A stretch of DNA of 64,000 nucleotides from Rachycentron canadum (taxonomy: Eukaryota > Chordata > Actinopteri > Carangiformes > Rachycentridae). Under the pieces are notes generated by a model. The model saw only the letters and a list, made by a program, of their open reading frames with translations. It did no database searches and was not told where the DNA came from. How positions within the stretch are numbered: position 1 is the stretch's first letter; each line of letters starts with the position of its first letter. The position numbers and the translations under genes are program-made. The stretch is taken from the NCBI GenBank assembly GCA_038496675.1, contig CM076652.1, positions 7,585,079-7,649,078 of the forward strand. Direction: 5' to 3'. Shown here piece by piece: positions 24,964 to 37,719 of the stretch.

Positions 24964-27312
24964 CCTCCTGTCTGCATGTCTGTTCCTTGTCAGTCTATCT
25001 TTCTGTCTGTCTGATCGGGGCACATCCGGCCATCCTGACTCCCCTGCAACTCCCCCAGGCCTCTGTGTCAGGAGGAAGGAAGGAAGGAAGGAAGGCCCTG
25101 CGGTCACACAGGAGGGAGGGTTTGGAGAAAGGGAGAGAGGAAGTGTGAAAGGGTGTCTTAGCTGGAGCTGATCCACTCCATTGGAGCCTCTCACTATAGA
25201 AGGGCTGTTTGGACAGGGACAAGGCCAAGCACAAGTGTGTGTGTTCGTGTGTTCGTGTGCATCTATGGCTACGGACCAAGATCATCACAGGAGAGCGAAA
25301 GCAAATCGCACTGTATCATTAAATACACTGAATATAATCCTAGCTGGCCCATAAGCTAGTTGGGGACATTAGATTTGTGTGTGTGTGCTGTGTGACTCAG
25401 TGCTTCTGTGAGTTCATCAGAGAGTGACAGCTTACCTCAGTGGAAATTCAACTGAGTCATCATGTTCACTGACTGTGCTGAACACGGAGTGTTTAGCACC
25501 TCTTTCTTCACAATATATACACAAGTGCACATATATATATACCCACAGACACTCTATTTGACTTTTATCCATTTCTGTGTGAGAAAATGTGTGTGAGAAA
25601 ACACATAGATGAACTTCTGAGAAAAGCTCATCTATGCAATGTGTGAACATCCCCAGCATCACCTTGCAGATTTTGCTCAGCAGTCTCATTTTTAGAGCTG
25701 CATTTAACAAGTGCTGATGTTGTCTTTGCAATATACATAATATGCAAAAGGAAAATCAAAGCACAAAAGAGGAGGAAGACAATGAACACTAGAAAAGTGC
25801 TAGACTTTGCTAGCAGCTGATCTCTTTTTTCTTTTGGCTTTGTTGCTGGAGAGCCGAGAGGAATTAAGTGCATTGGAGACTGAGTTGGAAAAAGACATTT
25901 CCTGGTGTGAGCAGAAGGGCGGCTGGGAGGAAGACTGCCAGGCACAGAGGCAAGGAGACATAGCCACTGTCCACCGCTTAGCTTCCCCACTGCTGCAGGT
26001 GCTGTGTCTGCTAAAACAGACTGGTGTTACTGGTTTGACGCCTGGAAGCGAAGCAAAGGTATGAACTGGATGCGGCCCAGTAATCGAGGAATGGCTGGCA
26101 GCCATGCTTGAAGAACGTCGCTGAAGAGCCTTTGGGCAAAGTACTCAACTGCTCTGTGGCTCAGCCTGTGAACTGACCTTCCAAGGAGGTTTGTTGTTGG
26201 TAGCACATTATGTAAAACTTATTATGTAAGATAATAAACAAAATATAATCTGCCTTTCAAAGTTGTCACCAGGTGGGAAAATCCAGTCAGCAGAAGCCTA
26301 GTGTCTGCAGCTGATCACCTACTGCTGCATTATTACAGAACCAAAGAATATAATATACTTCACTCTTTTCAAGCAATGAAACTTTATGACACCTTGAGTG
26401 TGTGTGCAGTGCATCAGAGTGAAAGAGAAAAACAGAGTCAGCAAGGCAGCATTCTTTGCCTATGTTTAAAAAAGCTGCCCCAGTATTGTCTGCCAGTTAC
26501 AGTTAAAAGTTAAACCATAAATCAACACATCACTTCCTGTATTGGGTCATTGTTGTTTTATTTGATTTATAATTTCTCTCTGTTTGTTCTATGTATTCAG
26601 CTGATAAGACTTACAGTCGGGGCTTGAAAAGGCACACCCTTGCCTGCTCTTGTTCAGCTACTAAAAATAAGCGGTGAAGTAATGTGAAAAACACTGCTCT
26701 ATTTACATTCTGGTAAGTTACAGCCTCTACACTGCCTGCCTGCAGTGTTGAATCTGGGCTAAATGACTGGGGGGAAATTTCACTGCTTTTTATTCTGGCC
26801 AACAAACAGGGACAAATGGTGAGAACGAGGAGATAAAAAAGGAAGAACTGAAGAAGAAAAAGAAAAAACACAAAGGAGATTCTAGTTTCCTCTTGAGAGA
26901 ATGTTGCATTTAATAGATAAAAATGATGGACATAAAAAAAGAAGAAGTGAAAAGATATGCAAGAGATGCCAGAGCAAGACGACTGGAGAAGACAGACAGC
27001 TGTCACCGCCATCAGATTTGTGAGTGTGTTTGTGCGCGTACGCACTGCAACATCTCATTCCTGCCTAATAGCCAAAGGGAGGTGGGGAACACTGATAACA
27101 GACAGTGCGGGCTGGATAGCGGATATAAATCTCTCTGGCTGAATTTATGAATGATTGGGATCAGAGGGGCACGTGGACGGATGTGTGCACCCCGCTCAGA
27201 CCATGCCCGACATCACACATCCCTTCTGACAACACTGTTGTCCTCAAACAGAGAGAGTGAGATAGTGTGGAGAGAGAGGATACCAAATGCCAAAAGATTC
27301 CACAATCACAAA
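24964..27312. other. Non-coding sequence with (GGAA)n and a 13-bp hairpin
   Basis: (GGAA)n lies at 25074-25095. A 33-nt hairpin lies at 25604-25636 (see findings). 26041-26200 includes 'gggcaaagtactcaactgctctgtggc'-like text reminiscent of tRNA-derived SINE tails ('caaggcactcaactgctc'), but too short to call. No gene is recognised. Confidence 0.5.
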
Positions 27313-27313
27313 G

Positions 27314-27354
<41 letters not shown>
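27313..27354. repeat. Compound (GC)5(AC)16 repeat
   Basis: Ten bases of GC followed by AC repeats form an unbroken alternating purine-pyrimidine run. This type of sequence adopts Z-DNA under negative supercoiling. No promoter is seen next to it. Confidence 0.95.
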
Positions 27355-27356
<2 letters not shown>

Positions 27357-27704
27357 TACTCTGCTGTTATGTTTTTATGACGTATATTTTGTTCTATTTT
27401 TTCTTAGAGGCAGATATGGGATCATTTCTTTTCCCTGCACAAACAGTATGGCTTATGGCCCATGTTGACTGACAGCTCTACAGAAATAGGCTGTGATGGT
27501 GTAGGTGTGTAACCACAGCGTACAGACTGAAGACGACAACAAGTTAAATGCCAACTGCACAGGGGTCTTCACTCCACTGTGATCAGATTATAGTTCAACC
27601 CTGAGAAATTATAATGAGATAACTCTCCTCAGTTTCAATAACTGGAAGGTAAAATGAGCAAAATGCTGCCTGATACAGGCCTTAAGGAACTGTTCATGTA
27701 TTTG

Positions 27705-27801
27705 ACTGGCATTGCTTAGTGACATGGCAAGAAGTTATATATGACCCCAAAGCTTTTTGCCATGTCACTAAGCAATGCCAGTTTTGGAGTCATATAACTT
27801 C
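27705..27801. repeat. Two interlocked inverted repeats (A-B-A'-B')
   Basis: Arm A (27705-27730) and arm A' (27757-27782) are perfect 26-bp reverse complements. Between them lies B (27731-27751, starting GAAGTTATATATGAC), and just after A' lies B' (27783-27801). The reverse complement of B' (GAAGTTATATGACTCCAAA) matches B with a 2-base gap and one substitution. The two stems cannot both form as simple nested hairpins. The 26-bp perfect match is far beyond chance and implies a recent duplication-inversion or a transposon remnant. Confidence 0.95.
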
Positions 27802-27803
27802 TT

Positions 27804-30800
27804 AGAAACCAACAGACTGATCTGAGCTGCTCTGGTAACATTTACATGAATTATTATACAGTTTTGATATTCATAACCTGGCAAAGAGAGAATAACACTG
27901 TTGTGTGTGATTCATTTCAATGAACGCTTCTTTGACAGTGAAGTGAGGCAGAGCAAGCTTAAATTCATTTTCTGCAACTGTATTGGAGCTGCCAACGGAG
28001 TACATACATGAGTTTCTTTGAGAACACAAGAGATCCTATCAGTCATTTGTCAGATGACACTTACATGGACGACATGTTGTTTTATACTAAAGTCCTCAGT
28101 AATAATTACCACAGAGCAAATTAACTCAGTTATAAGGTTCTCTAATGTGCTCCTGTCATACTGTGAGCCACCACAAGGTTCAGATTTCACATTCTGAAAA
28201 TGTTCTTGTAGCAAAACCCTTTCTTTGTTTTCATAAAATAACCTTGAATACTGTCCACTGCCTGGCCTGGAGCAGAAAACGCAATAACTTTGGATTCACT
28301 GGAACCTATTTCTGGGTACGGCAGTATAACTCTGTCAAATGTACGAATTTTACTACAAAATTATTTAATCTGGAGTGTCAAAGAAAGACAATGTGTGACC
28401 ACAGAGTAGCAAAACAGGAGACCATTTCCATGTAGCATGAATATCTCCAACAATCTCCCTTTAAGCTGGAAACAATTTACAAGGTCTTGGGTGAGTAAAA
28501 TAATTATGTAACGCAGCCTTGATTGAGCCACTTAGGGAGCGATGGAGGCAAAGTGGTTCGACACGGATAACTAGTTAGAGTTCTATGGTCATAAAGTGGC
28601 CAATCTTTATTTCATGTTTCCACGTCATATATCACTTCTTTAATATTTTAAATCAGTTCAGTGTGATAGCAAACATAGTGGCCGCTAGTGAAGCTAAGCA
28701 ACACCCAACCAGCTGATGATGAAACAGAGCAAGGACTCAATCACGTATTCTGCCACCACTCACCCTTCCTTCACCTCCCAAACCACTGATGAGGAAAAAT
28801 AAGTAAAAAGAGCTTGTTTGCATCTTATCTGCAGGAAATAGCATTAGCCAAAATTGTACTCTTGGGTTGGGGCTTGAAAGGGATGGCATGGCTGCTTCCA
28901 TCATTAGCCCTGTCCCCCGACGTGCGACCTGCCTGTGATCCAGAGCCAGGGCTTGGCAGGAAGGCAGAAGGTGGGCAGGAGAGGGTCTGCAGCCTTGGGT
29001 GGGCTCCACCACTTGGGCCTCGCTAATGGGCAGGCAACCATCAGCCTGGTATGTCGGTATGCAGGCCGCCACTGCTCATGCCGATGTCAGGGGATTTTAA
29101 ATCGGCTGGAGCGGATGGTTGTGAAACAGGAGCGGCCACCCTGCCCACCTCGCCACACTCACTGCCACTATCACTGACCATCCACTTCTCATCTTCCCAT
29201 CTTTGACTGCAGTGGAGCCAACAGAGCATAAACTGCAGTGAGTTAGTTCTGCTTGGACTGGTCTAATCTTGGTGCTTTTTGTGCCCATGTTTCCATGTTT
29301 CCTCCTTCTCAAAGGGAGCAAAACAGTCTTTCTCAGCTCGCTCACATCCCACAATGCCCTGCACTGCTACCAATGAGAACGTAGCCTTTTCCCAGCAGTT
29401 TCCACAATGACAGCTATTTTTCCCATGCTCTCCTTTCAGAGAACCTATTTGGGGCATGGAGGCTATCAAACCAGCTGAGAATGAAAAAAATAACTCTTAG
29501 AAAATCAAGAAACAAAACAAAAAAATCAATTCAATGGACATGACTCAGTTTAAAAACACAATTGTTTCGAATTCCACTCGTCTTTGTATCAGTCTTCAAA
29601 AAACTATGTTTATACACTGCTTTCTCTTTTCTGTGACTATATTCTGATGTGTTACATGATGTTTCCTGTGCTTTCAGAAACAATGAGCTGATCGAAAAGC
29701 TGAACGTCTGTATTTACAGCTCCTTTTGTGACCAGTGTGTTGGGGTGAATGGCTCGTCAGGCCCTGAGGCAAACATGCAACTTGCCATTCAGGCTAACGG
29801 CTGTGTCAATGAGAGAGACATATCACTTCTGCTCCCAGCATTTTACGACACAAGGCTCCCCTCGTAACACAGCTCTGGGGCAGCGGGCGGCATCGCAGAC
29901 CCAACAGAGCTGAAGAGAGAACTGTCAAAGACACTGTGTCAAGTGTCTACTGATGGGACACTCAAGTGTCCCCTATTGTACTGTAAAAACGTTGTGATGT
30001 ACAGTGAAGCACAGGCATCTGAACAAAAACAGGAAGGCAATGAAATGTATATTCTATAAGAGCTCTTTGATACTATAACAAGAGGTTCTCACAACGAGAC
30101 GAAAGGCTGTGACACCACTGGCCAGCTTATCAGAAGACTACTATTAATACCAGTGAGACTTTGTCCCCCTGTCCCCTGAGGGAGAAAGATGGAGGAAGTC
30201 ATTGATTCTTCCCACCATAATCTCTGGGAAGGACAGACCTCGCCTTTTCCCTTTTGGGTGACGAGGGTTATTATTCTAAAATTTTGAAAGGACCCACACA
30301 AGGGCTATTTCTGTGTCTTAGTGATGGCGAGGCATTAGAGACTTAGAGTCTGATCCACTGTAGCACCAACAAACAGCCTCCCCTTCCCAGGACTATGGCC
30401 TCATCTCTGGGGATCATTTTATTCAGTTGTAACCAATGTCGATCTCTCTAAACACGTTTCGTTAATGCTGTCCTTTCAAGAATAACAGCAGAGTTGGTTG
30501 TGCCTGCGAATGACAAGGCCCTCTAGTGGCCATGTCAGTTATGAAAGTTGTTTCCCAGAAGCAAAGACTGTGGCGGCAAAGAAGTGGCGGCAAGTAACAG
30601 ATCGTTTACAGTGTCTCTGCTCTGAGAGACAGCAGGAAAGGAGACGAAAGTGTTCAGCGATTCATTGATAAATATCCGTGTCTACTGCAGAGTCGTTTGA
30701 CCTGAGCCCAAATGATTTGTAGTTTTTCCATTGGGTTTTAGCAAATATTTTGGCCAGTGGTCTAAAAATCAGTGTTACTTTGACACAGGAGATGACTGTT

Positions 30801-31722
30801 CACATCTCCTTTCCTTTTAATAATCAATGGCTTCTTTTAATTGTGATCCTCCCTATTAGCAATACCATTAATTCACCATAGCTGTAGATGTGGCAGATGA
30901 GAAAAAATTCACATGAATTATTTTTATGCGATATTATAGATTAATAATCTTAAATAATGATAATATTATTTTTAATATAATCCAAAACGTGTCATCCTGT
31001 CAATGGGGACACCAGATCAAAACTGGCTCCTGGGTCGTTTTGGCCATTTTACAAGGAAAAAGATGCTCAGAGTCAGAGTAATGCATCAAATGTATATCTG
31101 ATTCATCTGATCACATGACTCACACCCTGAATGTGGATGTTGTGTGTATCTCTTATATCACACATCCATCTTCCATCTTTGCAAAAAAAAGAAACCCAGA
31201 AAAAAACCCAAAAAAACAAAAACAAAGAACTGACAGACCAATATAAGCACAGACAGAAAATGGGGCTGATAGATTTGGATGCCAGTGCAGCTGTTAGAGC
31301 AGGTCCTGATGGCAGAGACGGTGGTGGAAGACGAACTACACAGTGGTTGTGACAGGATGAGGATGGGAGGAAGACAGGCAGCATCTGTGTGTGTTGGTGT
31401 GTGCGTAAGCATCAATGCATGTGTGCTTTGTGTAGAAACACTCTTCCTCTGGCAGGAGCAACCACTAGGATTGCCTGTGTGTGTGTGTGTGTGTAGATCT
31501 GGAGCAGTTAGAACAGCAGTAAAGCAGATGTTTCCTCTGTTTGGCCCTAGAACATGAACATGAAGAAAAACAAGGTCCTAACCCAGAAGACAGGATCTCA
31601 CCGATGTTACATACAGTAACTGAGGCAAAACTGGAACCAATGAAGGAAGGAAGCTCATACTGAAGTAACCACCACTAAGTTTAATCTCATTTAGCTTAAT
31701 ATAAAATATCTTAATAGTAAGA
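27804..31722. other. Non-coding sequence
   Basis: Includes two adjacent small hairpins built from ACACT/AGTGT (29929-29972), 'ccctctagtggc'-type text near 30520 that resembles teleost SINE flanks, and (TG)n at 31476-31494. Frames up to 111 codons are unrecognised. Confidence 0.5.
28860..29120. promoter_or_regulatory. GC-richer unique island
   Basis: About 260 bp of non-repetitive, GC-richer sequence in AT-rich surroundings. It is open in several frames on both strands, which usually reflects GC content. It looks like either a conserved element or an unrecognised exon. Neither can be settled from one sequence. Confidence 0.15.
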
Positions 31723-31743
31723 TAAGTAAGTAAGTAAGTAAGT
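31723..31743. repeat. (TAAG)5 tandem repeat
   Basis: Five copies of TAAG plus a partial unit. Short and unremarkable. Confidence 0.95.
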
Positions 31744-32070
31744 CAAAATAATCAATGACACTGGCACAATTCAGCAATGTTATTGAGCTGACTGTCATGA
31801 ATTATGGATAATTATGTGCAGGGGGGTGAAGTGATGCAGATGTAGTTCCTACACTTGTTGCAGGACCCACTAAAAATGAGTCAGCACACTGTCTGTGAAT
31901 GAATATGTGTGAATGTTTAAGAGACTGATTGAATGACTGGAAATCGGCGCTTGGCGGTCCACTGAGCTCCACCTCTGTCCTAATAGTCCCATGTTTGGTC
32001 AGCTGTGAGGAGCAGGGCAGCTGCACAGCACTAATCCCAACAGGCAAACGTTGTGAACACAAGTGTTGTA

Positions 32071-32091
32071 CTGCTGCTGCTGCTGCTGCTG
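32071..32091. repeat. (CTG)7 trinucleotide repeat
   Basis: Seven perfect CTG units. CAG/CTG repeats can be unstable when longer. Here the tract lies in a 71-codon plus-strand frame, where it would read as Ala (GCT), but that frame is not convincing. Confidence 0.95.
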
Positions 32092-32583
32092 AACAGCCAA
32101 CCACATGTCAAAAGTGTCGAGTCACCCTGAGAGCAGCCACTTGACCTGGGAATGCTCTATCACACTGGACTACCCTGTACACATTTTTTTTCTAGTAAGC
32201 TGTGGCCAATTAACATTTACAGAATGCACAGTGTGAAAGAAGTGATGGCACTGTCTTTTCCAATTTACATGCAAATTACAAAAAGTGTACTGGTCATTTA
32301 TCATTGATCAAGCCCAACATAGACTTTGCTATGTCAACTGTATTCAAAAGGAGTTTATATTCATGACATCAGCCTCACATTCTGGCCAATATTGTGTATA
32401 CATTCACAAGGACTTAAGGTCATATACATAACCTCGGTTTTTTGAGTAATAATGGAAAGATATTTCACTATGGGAAAAGTCACTCTGTCCCAACTAGCAC
32501 TAGAACTAGCTGTGCAAAGAGCTGAGACGTCAGGCTACGAGGTGGGTGTGCATGTAGACCCACAGGAGGCTGGAGACCATGAC

Positions 32584-32585
<2 letters not shown>
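32092..32585. other. Non-coding sequence
   Basis: Unique AT-leaning DNA. An octamer-type word (ATGCAAAT) lies near 32269. Nothing else was seen. Confidence 0.55.

Positions 32586-32614
<29 letters not shown>
32586..32614 (+). repeat. Poly-G tract, 29 nt
   Basis: Twenty-nine consecutive G. Long G homopolymers are rare in vertebrate DNA and error-prone to sequence, so the length is doubtful. The tract is followed at once by a tandem CTTGGTAAG-CTTGGTAAG. It can form stacked G-quadruplex structures. Confidence 0.9.
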
Positions 32615-32615
<1 letters not shown>

Positions 32616-35600
32616 TTGGTAAGCTTGGTAAGATCTATCTGTAGATAGTTGAGCTGGCTAACAAATTAGATAGGAGAGAAGAGGTTTTTGGCGCTGTATC
32701 ATCCTGAACAGCCTATTACACCTTTACAGTGCAAGAGTTCTTGATTAGCAGTTTATCAATCACTGTGTACACAAACATAGAAATAGAGAAGCCACCTAAA
32801 GCTAACATTTACAGGAATCCATGCTTTGAGGTTTCAATGGCAGAGGAAGATACAGTAGTGGTATCATATCATTGTGATACTGAAAACGACAGTAACAAAA
32901 GCCAATAATAGATTCTTTGCTGACCTTTTCCTCACTGAAAGCTACTTCTATTTACCATTATCAGGGATGTATACACTTGCAGAGAGTCAGGAGTCAGGAG
33001 TTTAGCAACAGTAACCCTGGGATGACATTATTCAGATCTGACTATGAAACAAATGTCAATCAGCGCAACATCAGGCAGTGTAATCCCACAACTTTAAATT
33101 TCTATTCTATAGTCAGATCACTTAGTGTAATGAGCAAACATTTTCACTACTCACTCATAAAGTTTTTTTTTTTTTTTTCATAAAACAACTACGACTGAAG
33201 TCGATAGAAGACTATAAGCAGGCAGAAGAAGCTTTTCAGGCACCTGCTTGAGACAGACAAGCCAGCAAGACTGGTTTCAATCAAAACAAAACTACAAGCC
33301 CAGTAGTGCTATGATCTATTGTTAACAGAGGTGGTGGCATCTGGGGATAGCAGGGGTATTCACTGAGACAATCTATACCGTCTTAGGATGACTGCTGCAT
33401 CTGGAGGCATTTCCAAAACATATTAAAGATTTTCCTTCTCCATCTATTTCTCTTTCACAGCTCTGTACTGTGTTTCAGGATATATATTCTTAAGATATAC
33501 ACAACCCACTCAGCCAAGGGCCATTTGATATATCTTTTATCTATTCATACGTTGCCTGTGAGTCAATCAACATATGATAACTCGAAGCAGAAAAAAGGCA
33601 TTGAACACATGCTCATGTGAATCAGCAGCCCATGTGAGCACAGTGGATAAAAAAGACAAAGAAGGTAATTCGTCTTACCTGAGATCACCTCCTGAGGCAA
33701 ACTCCTACACATAATGCGCTGATGGGATCCCATTCCTAGAAGACACAATATACAATATATAGTTCAGTATGAAGTTAGTCAGAGTGATGCAGTTGAATGA
33801 TTTCAGGTTTTGACATTGTGGACACATCTGTGAGACTCAGCCCTTTGACCAGTAATTTTGATAATGGTGATAAAAAATTGGAAATTCCTACAACTGATGT
33901 TTAAACTGATAATCAGATAGAAATAAGATCTGACACACTGTGAACATTGTGAAAAAAAATGTGTCATCATTTCCTGTCAAATTTACAGTGAATTCTTCAG
34001 TGAAATCACAAAGTGTGCCTCATCACATTAAACTAAATCTCATAATATTAGTTTTATGTAACATGAGAACAGAAGCATTAATAGATTATGTTGCTATTTT
34101 TTCCTTTCCTCTCATGCACACTTGGGGTTTATCACTCAACACAGTAACTTGGATGAGAACAACGGATTATTCCACAAAGGAGCCATCTGACTTTATGCTA
34201 AGTCTCCTTCCTATCAGGTGTAATCTCCTGCTTTCCCCATGGAGATCATCTCGTGTGAGCGATGCAGCGAAGCCTAAGGGCCTTTCACCACCGCAGGTCA
34301 GAGAGCTAGCTTCACTTCCGAAAGGTAATGCCCCACCCCTCCCTCCTGAGTTCCTGCAGTCCTTCATTTAATGGTAAGACAAGGTTGAATTCACCTAAAG
34401 GGCACTGCGAGGAGTGAGGGAGGAGTGATGGAGCAGGGGAGGCGGGGAACCTGTGGCATGAAAGCCAGTGAAATGTGAAGTTGTCAAAACACATATTTCC
34501 TTTTCTCAAACAAAGTGAATACAGTGGGAATACAAAGCAGGTGAAAGCAGAGAGGTTTGAATTAGATCCCTCAATCTTTAGAAGTCAGGAAATGGGATCA
34601 AATGAATGATGAGCAAGACATCCAGGACTTAAGATCCTGCATTGTCTGAGATGGCTTTTTAAATGTCTTTGAAACCCGAGCTCCCGGCAAAGCACATCAG
34701 TTACCCACTTCCAGATAAATAAATGCAAAACAACCGAACCACAAAACTTTATTCAGTAGAACCCAGCATGACAATGTACTTTGAACTGTAACTCTATCCA
34801 ACTAGTCTGATGGCATCTGATAAAATCTATTACAGTTGATGAATGACAAATCACATAGCTCTCGCAGAGAAATTTCAACTTCCCCTTTCTCTTAAAAACT
34901 CTGACACCATTTTTGCGTATTTCCTCTGCGCTCTCTTTCTCTTTAGGTCAATACATAAGTTTACTGACAGTGTTTTACCAGCTTTAAGGTCTGTGTCATG
35001 TCCTGATATGACAGCAGCTGCTGGGACGGGACACACTGAGAGCAGCCAAATGCTTCAGTGGAAGGGGAATCTCCCACTCTGAACAATGTTACACTCATTA
35101 GTGCTTTAAAAAGCCTTTTCTGGGCCTCCTCACTTCTGAAGCAGGAGATAAAAACAGCTGCATTTTATCAGGGTATTAGAAAGTTTCTCTGTTGTGTGCG
35201 CGTCTGATTGTGTGTTACGCAATGTTAACAGTTCATGCAGGTGGATGACAACAAAGAGACAGGGGTGCAGGTAGAATCCCAGACCTATTCTGGCTCCCTA
35301 ATCTCTCCATTCTGACACACACTTTGATTTGTGAGTCAGTCCAAAGCCTGTGTAAACAGCCCGTCCTGTCGCCACCCAAGTAAAGACTGCAAGTAACTTT
35401 CAATCAGCTCTTTGGTCTCCTCAGCATTTGTTCAAGGTGGTTCACCTATCTTTTCAACCCCAGGTTAATTGGAAAACTTCTGTTTATTGGCAGACCACAG
35501 TGTCCTCCCCACTCTCCTTTGTGAAAGAGTTTATTTGAGGGCTGTTAAGAGTTCGCCCTCTCTGTTTGTCCCTTGCAAGCATGAGCAGACAGATGTTCCT

Positions 35601-37659
35601 ACACAGAGACACACAGATGTGCATGAAAGTGCTTGAAAACACACAATCATTCAATGTTGACAGAGATGTTTCACATCATCAAAGATAGGGACAGGACATA
35701 ACAGGCTACAAAAAAAGAAAAGATGAGAGAAAGGAGATCGAGGGGGTGAGCCGCAGACACATAACAGGACGAAGCAATAGATTGCTGTCCTAATTTTACA
35801 AGTTAAACTCAGCAAAAACCATGACGTCCTCCCTATTTCTAAGCCATATTTTGATCAAACCCCATCCATAATCCAGTAAACTTTGCAATGCGTTTTTTGT
35901 GAACATAATGTATAATGTAAATACACAAGTTGAGTACATGGTGGTACAGGTGCCTCTAGTGATAAGGCTGTTATGAAGTCACTCTCATGGCAAAAAACAA
36001 ACAAACAAACCAAGCCACAAAGGCAGGTTTTGGACCGTTGGACTGCCCAGACAGTTATATCAGCAAAATTAGCATAACTCTCAGTTGAGACTTTATTCTG
36101 TTTATCTACCAGGTTGGTAAATCAGTCTGAATAAATGTTACTCATGTCTTAGGAAAATAGTGGTTTCAGGAGCACTAGTGCTGTGTTTCTATTTTTTTTC
36201 TTATTCCCTGGAAGTCTGGAAAACAAAACAAAATAAAAAAAAAAAAAGAGTTAATCTCCCAATACTTTCCATTGCCCCTGTCCCATCTAGGGGTTAGGGT
36301 TATCAGGCCCATTTTTTCCTTCTAAAGAAATAATAATTTTTTTTAAGTCAAGCTCAGAATTTTCTGAAATAGCAGAGTGCTGTTGTTTTAGAATATGCTA
36401 CCTGATCAGATATAGGTAATGTAATTTTTTAAGGAGCATATTAATATGTCTTTGTTACACTGCTAGGTACCCATGTACCCATGCTCATAGTAATGAAGAA
36501 ATATCACATACATTGTGAGTTTTTCTATAGTTCAGAGAACAATCAGAGTCTGAGACAGATTCTGATCCGTTTATGTGATTTACTTTACTAACATGAATGG
36601 CAGGTGAGTTGTAAGCAGAGGCTTGATGATACAGAGAGGACAGACAGAGATAAAGCCAGGGGACACAGAGAGAAGGCAAGGTGAAAAAGTGATGGTGTTA
36701 AAGAACATGGTATTCACAGTGATAATAGTAATAAATCAGGTCTGCTGTGACCCCACAGTGTGTTCTGCTTTCTCTGTGTATCCCTCCCCGAAACCTCACA
36801 GGCCCCACACAAGACATGAAACCTGTGCTGACAGCTCAACCTGCTAACCTTTGTGACCTGTCTATCCCTTCCCCCTGCAGTGGGACACCCCTGGAGAGAG
36901 GAAGTGACATGGCAGTGGAGGTGAAAGGTCGACTCAGACGATGCATTTCAAATGTGAGAGCAAGATGGATGGTGGCGACTGTGGTGGAGGCAACATGTTT
37001 TTACAAGTCAAAGAATCTCAAATAGTTTTTTTGATCACATACAACAAATGTGTCCTGTTAAGGCAAAGGCATAGTGACAAGAGCATATATTGACAAAAGA
37101 ATAGAGTATCTAAATGATACCATGGATGTGATAATATTCACATTTATCAATATAGGAAGGGAGTGAATAACTATTTAAACTAATTTAATGCTGACCGAGG
37201 CAGTACAGAAATGACTCAAGCTGCTATTTGTTCAGCTAATTTTCTTTTCTTAATATAAACATTACATAAAAGACTGAAGACTTTTTCAAAGACTGAAGAC
37301 TCTCTCCCTGAGCATGGAGAAGATACCCAGCACAGAGGGAACAAACTGTATAATAACATAAAAAATAACAATAAAAAAAGGCTTCACACCATCAGACCTC
37401 TGAGTTGAATGGATGGTCAAATTTAGACTAAAATAATCCAGTATTTAAGAAAAATAAACTTTAGCCACACATTAATATCCTTGGAAAGGCTGTCATATAT
37501 TGGCTCCAACTATTCTGCTCTATTTCCTCAACATCTGTCTGTCTTGGAGCTTGCTAGCTTAGCATGTTGTGTTGTAAATAAAAATAAATAAAGACAACAA
37601 CAACAAGGCAGGGCAGTGGACATTTCTTCATGGATTGATTCATTTTTTTTTATCATCAT

Positions 37660-37665
<6 letters not shown>
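32615..37665. other. Non-coding sequence, weak exon-like signals
   Basis: Contains a 16-nt poly-T (33163-33178). 34180-34370 is GC-richer and ends a 143-codon frame that starts with GTG and matches nothing known. At 36860-36880 there is a strong acceptor-like tract (CCCTTCCCCCTGCAG). 36288-36297 has one telomere-like TTAGGG, clearly incidental. Confidence 0.5.

Positions 37666-37715
<50 letters not shown>
37666..37715. repeat. (TA)25 microsatellite
   Basis: Fifty bases of perfect TA alternation. Such tracts extrude cruciforms easily and are polymorphic. Frames across it encode Tyr-Ile repeats and are not genes. Confidence 0.97.

Positions 37716-37719
<4 letters not shown>

Noticed and set aside
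26041..26200. SINE-like 'caaagtactcaactgctc' text
   Set aside because: Too short and diverged, with no A and B box pair that I could find. Not called as a SINE.
30510..30535. 'ccctctagtggcc' motif seen in some fish repeats
   Set aside because: Only about a dozen bases match, and no boundaries or further family words follow.
36288..36297. GGGGTTAGGGTT, telomere-like
   Set aside because: Fewer than two TTAGGG units, so no interstitial telomere array.
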